From positions 186,641,802 to 186,705,801 of the forward strand of contig NC_073693.1 in assembly GCF_029784155.1 (NCBI RefSeq): a DNA stretch of 64,000 nt. The letters are read 5' to 3'. Position numbers and translations under genes: made by a program. Position 1 is the stretch's first letter. Every line of letters starts with the position of its first letter. This stretch comes from Uranotaenia lowii (lineage: Eukaryota > Arthropoda > Insecta > Diptera > Culicidae). Shown here in pieces: positions 36,257-46,693 of the stretch. The notes beneath the pieces were generated by a model. It ran no database searches and was not told the DNA's origin. It saw nothing but the letters and a program-made list of their open reading frames with translations.

Positions 36257-37373
36257 CTGAAATAAAAAACAATTAATCAGATCATTCGGATCTTTCTTAT
36301 TATTTATTCATAGCACTTACCGACCAATCTTATTGATATCAAACTTCAACCAAAATAAAAACAAAACTGAGCTGTCACGAAACCGCTATCAACAATTTGC
36401 CTTGGCCATCTGTGCCGCTGCACGTAAATAAGACAAAACCAAGTTTCCTTTATTGAACCGTTTGATCGTTTCAATTCGGCAATCAAATAATAATGGTCAA
36501 TATTCAATAACAATGCCTTTAACAATAAATTCTTATGAAAGAAAATCAAAGTGCTTTCAAGTTTACATTGCAATTTCGTTGCATGTCATTTAATATTACA
36601 GTATGCTGCATGCTTCTTTCTTTTTACATCATATGTGATGTAATTTTATATCAAATAATAGTATTCCAGGTCAAGCAATATTAATGTAATTAAAATTCAG
36701 TGCGTTAAGAATTCTATTCTTTTTATTCTGTTCATTTACATTCAGAAATCGCGTTCTATGTCATGTAATATTATGGGTTTTCAATTTCAGTGCTATTAAG
36801 AATTCAGAACTACAACTGACGTGTAAAATATGAAAGACATGTAAAACATTTAAGACGTGTAATATTTAAATCGCACTGAAAATTCCGTCATATGTGATGC
36901 TTCTTTATATTTACATCATATGTGATGGAAATTTACATCAAATAATCGCGTTCTGTGTCAAGTAATATTCATGTCATTATAATTGAGTGCTGTTAAGGAT
37001 TCAACTTTTTTCAATCTATAAATTTACATCAATAAATCGCGTTCAACGTCATGTAATATTAAAGGTTTTCAATTTCAGTGTTGTTAAGGATTCAGATTTT
37101 TTTGCTGTGTACCAGTATTGAATCATATTAACAATAAATAAAACAAAACAAATTGCAATTGGAAAGTTTTTCTTCCAACATTCAGTGATTTAATAATTTA
37201 CATCATTTTTATTTTACACGTTGCTAAATTTTACATCATTTTTTATTTTACACGTTTCAAAATTTTACTGGCGTGTAATTTCCAACTAGCACTGAATATT
37301 CCGTCATATATGATGCTTCTTTTTATTTACATCATATGTGATGTAATTTTACAGATTTTTTTGGTAGTGTGTA

Positions 37374-37939
37374 CATTTTATGGTTAATAAAAGTGTTTGA
37401 ATCAACAAATATCGTTGCTTTTGTTAAATGAATTGAAAGTTCTAATGTAAACAAACATTAATCACATAGATAAGAACATGTAAATCTACTGTCAACAACA
37501 ACTTTAGGCCCTAACCAAAATTTACATGTCATATCATGGGTAGTAAGAAGTGGGGTTTAAAATGTGAGAATACTGCTAATTCAATGGAATTTTACGTGAA
37601 AATCAACGGTTTTATCACACGTAAATGCCAGATTCACTTCTACCCGTGCTGTTTCATGTAAATGTACGTGGATTTTTCTAAATGTGTGTTCATACATTTC
37701 AAGTATAATTACATGTTTTGTCCAGTGTCATTACAAATAAATACGCGATTCTTTTCTACCCATGCTTTGGCATGTAAAGTCACGCAGATGTTTTTTAACT
37801 TTGTATCTAGTAGTATTACATGCGATAAGATGCTTCATTGCATATAATATGCTGTATCAATACATGTAAATACCCGATTCCCTTCTACCCATGCTCTTGC
37901 ATGTAAAAATACATGGATTTTTCTAAGTGTGTAGTGTAA
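37374..37939. other. Non-coding DNA rich in TACATG/CATGTA words
   Basis: Contains repeated CTACCCATGCT, TACATGGATTTTTCTA and CATGTAAAT words that also occur at 40130-40600, suggesting another dispersed repeat family. No gene recognised. Confidence 0.4.
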
Positions 37940-38381
37940 TTTTAAGAAATTTCCAATTCAGTGTTGTTGAGAATTTTGTGTGACTAAAAAAATTGTAAAA
38001 TTACATCACATATGATGTAACAAAAAAGAAGCATCACGTATGATGGAATTTTCAGTGCGAGTTGAATATTACACGTCTGTAAACTTCAACAGACGTGTAA
38101 AATTTGAAAGACATGTAAAATATTAAGACGTGTAATATTTAATTCGCACTGAAAATTCCATCGTATGTGATGCTTCTTTTCATTTACATCATATGTGATG
38201 TAAATTTACATCAAATAATCGCGTTCCGTGTCAAGTAATATTTGTGTCATTAGAATTCAATGCTGTTAAGGATTCAACTTTTTTTATTTTGTAAATTTAC
38301 ATTATAAATCGCGTTCCATGTCATGTAATGATAAAGGTTTTCAATTTCAGTGTTGTTAAGGATCCAGATTTTTTTTCTGTG
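37940..38381 (-). mobile_element. B-type end of a related element (about 440 bp)
   Basis: In reverse complement this matches 34110-34560 nearly throughout, ending GGATCCAGATTTTTTTTCTG followed by TG and TA (38382-38383). It contains the same palindromic modules (TTACATCATATGTGATGTAA; ATGTAAATTTACATCAAATA). The opposite end of this copy was not identified; it may pair with 34110 as long terminal inverted repeats of a composite. Confidence 0.7.
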
Positions 38382-40603
38382 TACACACACATAAGCAAAA
38401 TTGATGCTAAATTGAATGCAATTGCGCTAACAGTATTCATCAAGTTCATAAACTTCGAAACAGGAACACATGCAAGCCCCAGGCTTATTACTACAACCCT
38501 ACGCAACCAGCAGCAAACTAGGCATAATGTAGCCTAAAATAACCTTCGTCTCGTAGAAATTCGGAAAATCCACAACACCAAATTTCATTCAAGGATGGCT
38601 TCGCGGTTATTCCGCGATCGTCGATGTGGTACCTTCTCCGAGCACGATCGGCTAGATGTGAAAACAAACAGTAGGGTGTTCGCCACATTATCGGAACCTT
38701 TTAGAAAACCGTGGTGGTGAGACCTGATGAATCACATTATAAAACATCATTTTGCTATAATAGAAATTATTTCCTTCCAGATTTAGATTTCTGAAAAAAA
38801 AAATTAGAACTAAGACAGATCAAAAGTGATGCGTTTCAACGGTACTCGATTCAAAGATTTTAGAGAGACAAGTTCCCTGATTCTAGATACTCCCAATCAA
38901 AAATAGCAATGAACAGGTAATTGATTTTCTTATTTTCTTCTACTCAATGGTTCAAAGGTGATGTTAAATCAGTTATGGTGGAGCCTAATGATTAGTTTTT
39001 GTTTTTAATTTAATTTAATAATTTTACATTGCATTTTTTTTTTCTAATTTTTGATAGATGTTCTAAAGGGCTTGAACACAATTATTTCAAAGACATAACT
39101 TCACAACGAATTGTCATAATGCATTTTTTCCCATTCAAATCTTAAACATCATGATGTCAAGTTCTCGGTTTCTCTGAAAAGTTTTACTTCTGCTTTTTCT
39201 CTGAAAAGTTTTACTTCCTTCAATAAGCGGTATCATATTCGATAAATTGAATATAATACATACTTTCTCATAAGGAAGCTATTTTTTCTGTTAAATGCAT
39301 ATAGGAATCTAAAAAAATTATTAAAAACTTACTGATTATCCAATTGAATATTTTGGAGAAAACTTTATTCCGTTGTTCACCAGCTTCATGATCTCTTGTT
39401 GTCGCTAATAACCATTACCGTTCATCCTTAGTGACTGTCGTTCTTCCAAAAGTTGACTATGAATGGCAAATATAAATTGGAACGTATTCCAGCACATTAG
39501 AAAACGTAATAGTAATTACCTTTCTTTATTTAACTTTTTCTGGTAACGGTCACTTAAAAACACTTTTGTAGAGTTTGGATTGGCAAACTCATTTTGCTTT
39601 TAGACAGTATGAAAAGCTTATAGGGTCAACAGCACTTTTTCACTACTTTTCTTATCTTTTGCATCAGTTTGGGTTTGGAGTAAGTTTATCAAGTAAATCA
39701 AAAAAGCTGGACGATAACAAGAGATTTCTTGTTTTGCTAAAAATCAGAATATGCTCATACGCTTGATGCCGCTCGGAACCCCTATCCTTCTTCCTCGGTG
39801 ATATTCGAAGATATTTTGTTTCCGACGCTTTCTCTGTAAGAAAACGAGAATTTACTTTGAAATGAAATTATTCTACCAAGTTTTTTACCTTATTTGACAA
39901 CATATTTATAACTACGATTCTCACTTCGGCGCTGTAGTGATTGCGCAATAATTAATAACACGATCCACAAAATAAACACTGGTACCGTATGCGCCGGGAC
40001 AAGGTGCATTTGACTGACAAGAAGTTTGGTGCAAATTTTACTTCATAGCACAGAGTTTACAGGTCCAATTCCTAAGGAACAAACTTTTCGCAACTTGACA
40101 GAACAACGAACGGAACATGACACATGGGATTACATGCAGCTTCTGGCAATGGCTTGTTATTTTATACAGATTTTATGACATGTAAAATTTCTTGTTGTTG
40201 AATGTTATCAAACTTGTATCATCATTTGTTTACTGGAAACGACTTGTAAGTTATGTAGCATTAAATGACCAGTAAATTGGTTTACATGATATGACACATA
40301 AAATTGATTGTCAATAAATGCCAATGCCAATTACGTGAACAAATGAGTCAATTCACGTGTAATGTATCATTACATTTCAAACTGTGAAGTTTAGTGAATG
40401 GAGATTTACATGAGACATGCTTTTTAATTACATGAAAACGCCCGATTCCTTTCTACCCATGTTGATACATGTAAGGTTACATGAATGAGCTGAGCTGTAG
40501 ATATTTGTTGGTGTTCTTTACATGTCTTTTCAAGGGATTTTTGTTTTCGCTTTCGAAATCGCAATATTCCTTGTAACGTAACATTACATTTTTTTTTCTG
40601 TGT
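38382..40603. other. Spacer between nested elements, with isolated exon-like segments
   Basis: Mostly non-coding. A minus-strand open segment with splice-like borders lies at about 39400-39330. 40130-40603 is rich in TACATG/CATGTA words and ends TTTTTTTTTCTGTG followed by TA, another B-like end. No recognised gene. Confidence 0.3.
38595..38720 (+). other. Short ORF or first exon candidate (41 codons)
   Basis: It begins ATGGCTTCGCGG and encodes MASRLFRDRRCGTFSEHDRL and onward, ending at TGA; a GT donor (GTG|GTGAGA) overlaps the end, so it may be a first exon. GC content is higher than in the flanks. No known motif. Confidence 0.2.
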
Positions 40604-41151
40604 ACATGAAATATTACAATACACTGAACGTGATAATGTCATGTAAAATTATAAACTGTGAAGAACAAGACCAGACAAATGTGACAAAAACTGTTAAGTC
40701 AAGTCGTGCGCCAAAGTATTTTCCCCGCGCGCGAGTAAGGTAATCGGTGTTGATGGGGCCCGGAGATCTCCGAGAAGCAGGGATGCGGTTCTGGAAGCGG
40801 ATCCATACGTTACTCAACTTTGGATTCGGTACTTCGCGGAAAAAAAAATAATGGTAATAAAATATAATATGTAAGATAAAAAAAAATTGCCGCTTAATAA
40901 AATGAATCATATTAATTATAGAAGAATTTTATTTTTATCAAGAGACGGAAAATTCCAGTATTGAATCATATTAACAATAAATAAAACAAAACAAATTCCA
41001 ATTGGAAAGTTTTTATTCCAACATTCAGTGATTTTATAATTTACATCATTTTTATTTTACACGTTGCTAAATTTTACATCATTTTTTATTTTACACGTTG
41101 CAAAATTTTACTGGCGTGTTATTTCCAACTAGCACTGAATATTCCGTCATA
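40604..41151 (+). mobile_element. Partial element V, with module copy 2, interrupted by element Z
   Basis: Contains the second copy of the exon-like module (40615-40949) and then the same CCAGTATTGAATCATATT... to ...GCACTGAATATTCCGTCA sequence found in X at 37112-37310. It is cut at CCGTCATA by the left end of element Z. The B-type end is missing. Confidence 0.6.
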
Positions 41152-42189
41152 CACAGAAAAAAAATCTGAATCCTTAACAACACTGAAATTGAAAACCTGT
41201 ATCATTACATGACGTGGAACGCAATTTATTGATGTAAATTTACAAATTAAAAAAAGTTGAATCCTTAACAGCACTGAATTCGTATGACACAAATATTACT
41301 TGACACGGAACGCGATTATTTGATGTAAATTTACATCACATATGATGTAAATAAAAAGAAGCATCACATACGAGGGAATTTTCAGTGCAAATAAAATATT
41401 ACACGTCTTTAATATTTTACATGTCTTTAAATTTTACACGTCTTTTGAAGTTTACAGACGTGGAATATTCAACTCACACTGAAAATTCCATCATATGTGA
41501 TGCTTCTTTTTCGTTACATCATATGTGATGTAATTTTACTAATTTTGTTGGTCACACACAATTCTAAACAACACTGAATAAGAAATTTCTTAAAATTACA
41601 CGTCATGGAATGTGATGAGGAATTGAATTTTAATTTAATCAATATTACAATACACTGAACGTGATAATGTCATGTAGAATAATGAACTGTCAAGAACAGG
41701 GTCAGACAAATGTAAACAAAGTGTCAAGTCAAATCATGCATCAAAGTATTTTTATAAGCAGTTTTCCCGCGAGAAAGGTTCCCAGAGATCTTTGTGAAGC
41801 AGGATGTGGTTCTGGAAGCGGCTCCAAGTTGTTCATCTTTGGATCCGGTACTTCGGGGGAAAAAAAAATGAAAAGTGTGAATGTGACTCCTAAAAAATAA
41901 AATGTGAGATTAAAAAAACATTGTCACTAAATAAAATAAATTAAATTTATTACAAAAAGGTTTTATTTTTATTATGACATGAGATAATTCCATTATTGAA
42001 TCATAAATACCAATAAATAAAACAAAAAATATTCCAATTGGAATTTTTTTCTTCCAATATGCAGTGATTTTATTATTTACATCATTTTTATTTTACATGC
42101 TGCCGAATTCTACATCATTTTTTATTTTACACGTTGCTTCATTTTACTGTCGTGTAATTTCCAACTAGCACTGAAAGTTCCGTCATATA

Positions 42190-44814
42190 TTTATTTATTT
42201 ATTTATTTATTTGTATATTTATGCAACTTAAGATTGAAAATCTTTTGATTTGTTACATTTTGTATGATAGTTTGTTTGATGATTATTCTATTACTGTTTC
42301 TGAAAATGTGCCTACTAATCTACATGTGTCCTAATTTGTATCGTTTAGTTTTGCCAATAAACTCTCCCTGAATCCTCTTCTTTGAGTTATGTTTTTAATC
42401 ACGTTCGGTAGCTGATTCCAGTTAACGATACCTCGAACAACAAATGAACTATTATAGTAAAAAGAATTGTGGATTGGAATTTTAATACTGGAAGAACGCG
42501 AGCTTCGTAGTGGTATTAAAAGGGATTTCAAATACATTGGTTTACCAGTAGTTATTAAGTTGTGCATGACCATACAAGAACGAAATTGATAGAATTTTTC
42601 GAAAGAGCAGCCAAGAAGATGTTTTTGTAAATAAGTTACTCTTGAAAATCTAGACAGCCTAAAACGTATCTCACGCAGGCATTCAAAGCCACTTTCAGTC
42701 TGTCAAGTAAAAATGCAGGCACATTGCTTAGAACAAAATCTCCATATGTAAAGTGGGGTAAAACGAAAGTTTTGAAAAGTTTTAACTTAGATTGAACGTC
42801 CAAAAATCTAGTATTTATGTTTAATTGCTTAAGCGTACAATATATTTTAGAACACTGGTTTTTTATTTGCATTCTCCAATTCAGACTGTTATCAAAAATA
42901 ATACCAAGGTTATTTACTTTTTCAACAAAAATCAGGGATTCGTTGTTAAGAATTAAATCGGGAGGAATAAAAGAACGTTTCGATTTGTCAATCAGGAGGG
43001 CTTGAGTTTTAGACGCATTTATAGGAAGTAAGTTATTCAAAGACCACTGATGCAAACTTAGAAGATCTTGATTAATTTTAAAGGACAAGTCAGATCGATT
43101 GTATTTGCCGTAGTGGCAATAGTATAGTTGCACATCATCGGCAAACATATGAATACAACAATGAGTGAGGACGTATGGAAGATCGTTTATGAACAGAGAA
43201 AACAGAATAGGGCCGAGTACGGAGCCTTGTGGAACACCTGATTTAATACTTTCAAATTCTGAAAGATTATTCTGATAATAAACTGCTTGTTGACGATCTA
43301 CCAAATATGATTTAATTAGATCTGCGGCAGATAAATTGAAAGAAAAATACGAAACTAACTTGTTATACAGCTTTGCATGGGACACGCGATCGAAGGCTTT
43401 GGAAAAGTCTATCAATAACAGTACAGCGATCCCTTTTTTATCAATGCATTTGGCAATGTCATCATGAACCTTTATCAGAGCAGTTTCTGTACTATGTTTT
43501 TTGCGAAAACCAGATTGAAAATCATGTAAAAGTGTATTATGATTAATGTGCAGTGATATTTGTTCTTTCAAAATCTTCTCAAAAACTTTAGATAATGAAC
43601 ATAGTATACTTATGGGTCGTAAATTGGAGATTGTATCGCAGTTATGTTTTTTAGGTAATGGAATTATTTTAGATTTTTTCCACTCTGTAGGGTACTTGGA
43701 AGAAAGTATTATCGAATTGAATAAATGTTTCAAAATAGGGAGTATTTTGGGAAGTAAAATGAGTATCAGTTTAATCGGGATATTATCAAAACCAGTTGCA
43801 TTAGATTTGATGGATTGCACAGCACTAACCATTTCAAAATCTTCAACCAATTTGAAGGTAAATCCATTTGAACTGGCACGACTTGTGTACGTACTCGAGC
43901 ATTCAGTAAAATGAGTGGAAAAATAGGAATTAATTTCATCCGCAGAGAAGTTATTATTTTGGTGAGTGTAAGATGATCTTTTCGTTAGTCCGAGATTCCT
44001 TATGTTTCTCCAAACAGCTTTAGGCGGGAGTCTGAAGTTTATTTTCTTACTATCCAAATCCCTTTTAGCATTTTTAATAAGAGTATTCACTTGATTCCTT
44101 GTTCGTTTAAACGAATTTAAATTGTCGGTGGTTCTATTGTGTTTCCAATTTCGGTAAGCTAAGTTTCTATTTATGATAGCTAGTTGTATATCATTGGTAA
44201 ACCATAAATTTTTCTTGAATTTTCTAAACTTATACGGAAAAAACCTCTCATGAAAGTTAAAAAGATCCGTGTTCAGCATGTTCAGAATATCATCCGGATC
44301 ACTTATAGTAGTATACGTTTCACAACTTAAGTCTTGCAGAGCAGAATTTAAGCCTTCCAGATCGTAACATGAATAATCGCGATACCAATATCCGACAATC
44401 GACTCCACTCGCTCAAAATTGAGCGTACAAAAAATTAGGTCGTGGTGTGATATTCCTGGGAGGGAAATTTGATTGAACTTGCTAACTACTTCTGGTGAGT
44501 TCGTTAAAAGCAAATCAAGCATAGAACAGCCTGTATTATGAAAGAAAGTTGGTTCCGTGCCTACACAATTGAATGATATTAGCTGTAAAGAATCTTGTAG
44601 TCGTTGAGAGTAGGAAGATCGCTTTAGTAAGTCCATGTTAAAATCGCCTATGAAAAAGGTATGCTCGTAAGTTAGTCCAAATTCATGAAAGTGGTTTATC
44701 AAAATTTCAGAACAATCATTTCTCGGGGGATTATAATAAACTCCTAACAAGATTCGGTTGGTGCCTATCAATAACTCAAAAATGATGTACTCTAAAGAAT
44801 TTACAGAATCAGTT
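42190..44814 (-). mobile_element. 5'-truncated non-LTR retrotransposon (CR1/L2-like)
   Basis: Minus-strand LINE with a 3' tail of ATAA units (TTTA repeats on the plus strand at 42191-42212). It is truncated inside the endonuclease domain and inserted in Z, where the target appears to have lost about 5 bp (CCGTCATATA before, CTTCTTTTT after) rather than being duplicated. Clade assignment rests only on protein motifs. Confidence 0.85.
42331..44812 (-). pseudogene. LINE ORF2: endonuclease C-terminus and reverse transcriptase
   Basis: An open frame of at least 711 codons, 44771-42636, and open further to the truncation point. Endonuclease C-terminal motifs GDFNMDL and SHHDLI are followed by reverse transcriptase blocks (LRPISILCSLSKVFEKIL, LLLIDFSKAFDRVSHAKL, SGVPQGSVLGPILF, and the catalytic FADDVQLYY). 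A frameshift near 42668, in a T run on the coding strand, ends the frame at DFQE-stop. The true C-terminus continues in another frame (42573-42331, SSFVVRGIVNWNQLPNVI), typical of CR1/L2-type proteins. It is nearly intact apart from truncation and this frameshift, so insertion is fairly recent. Confidence 0.9.
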
Positions 44815-44876
44815 CCTTCTTTTTATTTACATCATATGTGATGTAATTTTACAGATTTTTTTGGTAGTGTGTAGTT

Positions 44877-45103
44877 TAGCTTGCACTGTTGATATTTTCC
44901 CGATGGAGTCCTCGAACACTGTCGCATATTTTCGGAATATTTGTTTCAATTGCAACGCACTATCAATCTTCGTAACACCAGCGCACACATTCAACGAGCA
45001 AATTTCGCCGACAAATTGCGCATCACTTTTTTCTTTAAGATGGCTTCTTTCTCCGATGTAATTTGCCTTCACTTTGCCCGACTTGAACCCAGATTTCCCC
45101 GCA
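44877..45103 (-). pseudogene. Ty3/gypsy fragment (start of RT region)
   Basis: On the minus strand, reading in from the gap, an open frame ends with LKQIFRKYATVFEDSIGKIS, resembling the segment just before RT in Ty3/gypsy polyproteins. It is cut by the gap at 45103 and by the end of element Z at 44873. Too short for a family name. Confidence 0.45.
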
Positions 45104-45603
45104 NNNNNNNNNNNNNNNNNNNNNNNNNNNNNNNNNNNNNNNNNNNNNNNNNNNNNNNNNNNNNNNNNNNNNNNNNNNNNNNNNNNNNNNNNNNNNNNNN
45201 NNNNNNNNNNNNNNNNNNNNNNNNNNNNNNNNNNNNNNNNNNNNNNNNNNNNNNNNNNNNNNNNNNNNNNNNNNNNNNNNNNNNNNNNNNNNNNNNNNNN
45301 NNNNNNNNNNNNNNNNNNNNNNNNNNNNNNNNNNNNNNNNNNNNNNNNNNNNNNNNNNNNNNNNNNNNNNNNNNNNNNNNNNNNNNNNNNNNNNNNNNNN
45401 NNNNNNNNNNNNNNNNNNNNNNNNNNNNNNNNNNNNNNNNNNNNNNNNNNNNNNNNNNNNNNNNNNNNNNNNNNNNNNNNNNNNNNNNNNNNNNNNNNNN
45501 NNNNNNNNNNNNNNNNNNNNNNNNNNNNNNNNNNNNNNNNNNNNNNNNNNNNNNNNNNNNNNNNNNNNNNNNNNNNNNNNNNNNNNNNNNNNNNNNNNNN
45601 NNN
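45104..45603. other. Assembly gap (500 N)
   Basis: Exactly 500 N, at the boundary between the transposon nest and the satellite. Confidence 1.
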
Positions 45604-45606
45604 TTA

Positions 45607-45913
45607 AAATTCAGAATTCAGATTCAGAATTCAGATTCAGAATTCAGATTCAGAATTCAGATTCAGAATTCAGAATTCAGATTCAGAATTCAGATTCAGA
45701 ATTCAGATTCAGAATTCAGATTCAGAATTCAGATTCAGAATTCAGATTCAGAATTCAGATTCAGAATTCAGATTCAGAAATCAGATTCAGAATTCAGATT
45801 CAGAATTCAGATTCAGAATTCAGATTCAGAATTCAGATTCAGAATTCAGATTCAGAATTCAGATTCAGAATTCAGATTCAGAATTCAGATTCAGAATTCA
45901 GATTCAGAATTCA
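45607..45913 (+). repeat. 13-bp satellite array, block 1
   Basis: Tandem AGATTCAGAATTC (13 bp). Most copies are identical, with rare shortened units (AGAATTCAGAATTC junctions). Continues into the LINE fragment at 45914. Confidence 0.97.
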
Positions 45914-46693
45914 GCATCCATTATATGGCAAAGATTAAGTCAAATCACAGGCAGGAAAACACGTAAACAAGTACGAATGACAATTTGTGGAAAATTTACA
46001 GAAGATCCATTGGAAATTGCCAATAATCTAGCAGACAATTTTCAGGAAAATTTTTCCGAAGAAAACTACCCTGAAGCCCTCAAACTAAATCCATATTTGC
46101 CACCACCTTTTGTTGCTACTAACGATACTCTGGATACAGACTTCACTTTGGCAGAACTGAATATCGCTCTGCGAAAATGTAGAGGAAAAGCTACTGGACC
46201 AGACGAAATAACATACAGCATGGTTATTAATATGCCCCAAATAGCAAAAAAGGTCATTCTTAATTTATTCAATGAAATATGGCAAACTAGAGATTACCCG
46301 ATAGAGTGGAGAGAAAGCATCATCATACCCATCCCCAAACTCGATGACCCCTCAAGCTTCAGACCAATATCTCTGACTTCTTGTATGGCTAAAATATTCG
46401 AACGCATGGTTAATTATAGATTGCAATACTATTTGGAACAAAACAACATCTTTAACCAAAATCAACATGCTTTTCGAAGCGGAAAAAGCACCACCAGTTA
46501 CTTTAGTAATCTGAAAGATATCCTGACAGAACATCGCCACGAAAATAAACATTCGGAACTGGTATCTCTTGATTTATCCAAAGCATTCGATCGAACATGG
46601 CGTCCTGGAATATTGCAAGCTTTAGAGAAAGCTAAAGTTGGAAACAAAACTTATAAAATAATTAGTACTTTTTTAAAAGAAAGAACATTTCGT
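45914..46693 (+). pseudogene. LINE reverse transcriptase fragment, copy 1
   Basis: An internal piece of a non-LTR retrotransposon of the I/R1/Jockey type. Visible motifs are KCRGKATGPDEITYSMVI, PIPKLDDPSSFRPISLTSCM, QHAFRSGKSTTSYF and the first catalytic aspartate block LVSLDLSKAFDRTW. It stops after FLKERTFRI, before the YADD box. Both ends pass directly, and in frame, into 13-bp satellite. The open frame is maintained throughout, in contrast to copy 2. It lacks any start, endonuclease or catalytic core and cannot be functional. Confidence 0.9.

Larger units (their letters stand above)
34914..37109 (-). mobile_element. TA-flanked element Y (2196 bp), nested in X, carrying a spliced gene
   Basis: The left end is A type (CACACTACCAAAAAAATCTG) and the right end B type (TTCAGATTTTTTTGCTGTG), with TA at 34912-34913 and 37110-37111. 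The flanks (GACGTGAAAA before, CCAGTATTGAATCATATT after) are continuous in the related copy at about 40945-40975, which serves as an empty site. Cargo exons on the minus strand lie between 35373 and 36560. No transposase is seen. Confidence 0.7.
34110..37371 (+). mobile_element. TA-flanked element X, end B to end A, interrupted by element Y
   Basis: B-type left end (CACAGAAAAAAAATCTGAAT) and A-type right end (TTTTTTTGGTAGTGTG), with TA at 34108-34109 and 37372-37373. Without the nested element Y it would be about 1.07 kb. It contains the exon-like module at 34564-34911, also found at 40615 and 41644. Palindromic TTACATCATATGTGATGTAA blocks lie near both ends. Confidence 0.6.
41152..44871 (+). 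mobile_element. TA-flanked element Z, end B to end A, interrupted by a LINE
   Basis: B-type left end (CACAGAAAAAAAATCTGAAT) after TA at 41150-41151; A-type right end (TTTTTTTGGTAGTGTG) before TA at 44872-44873. Module copy 3 lies at 41644-41984. A non-LTR retrotransposon interrupts it at 42190-44814; without that it would be about 1.1 kb, like X without Y. Confidence 0.6.
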
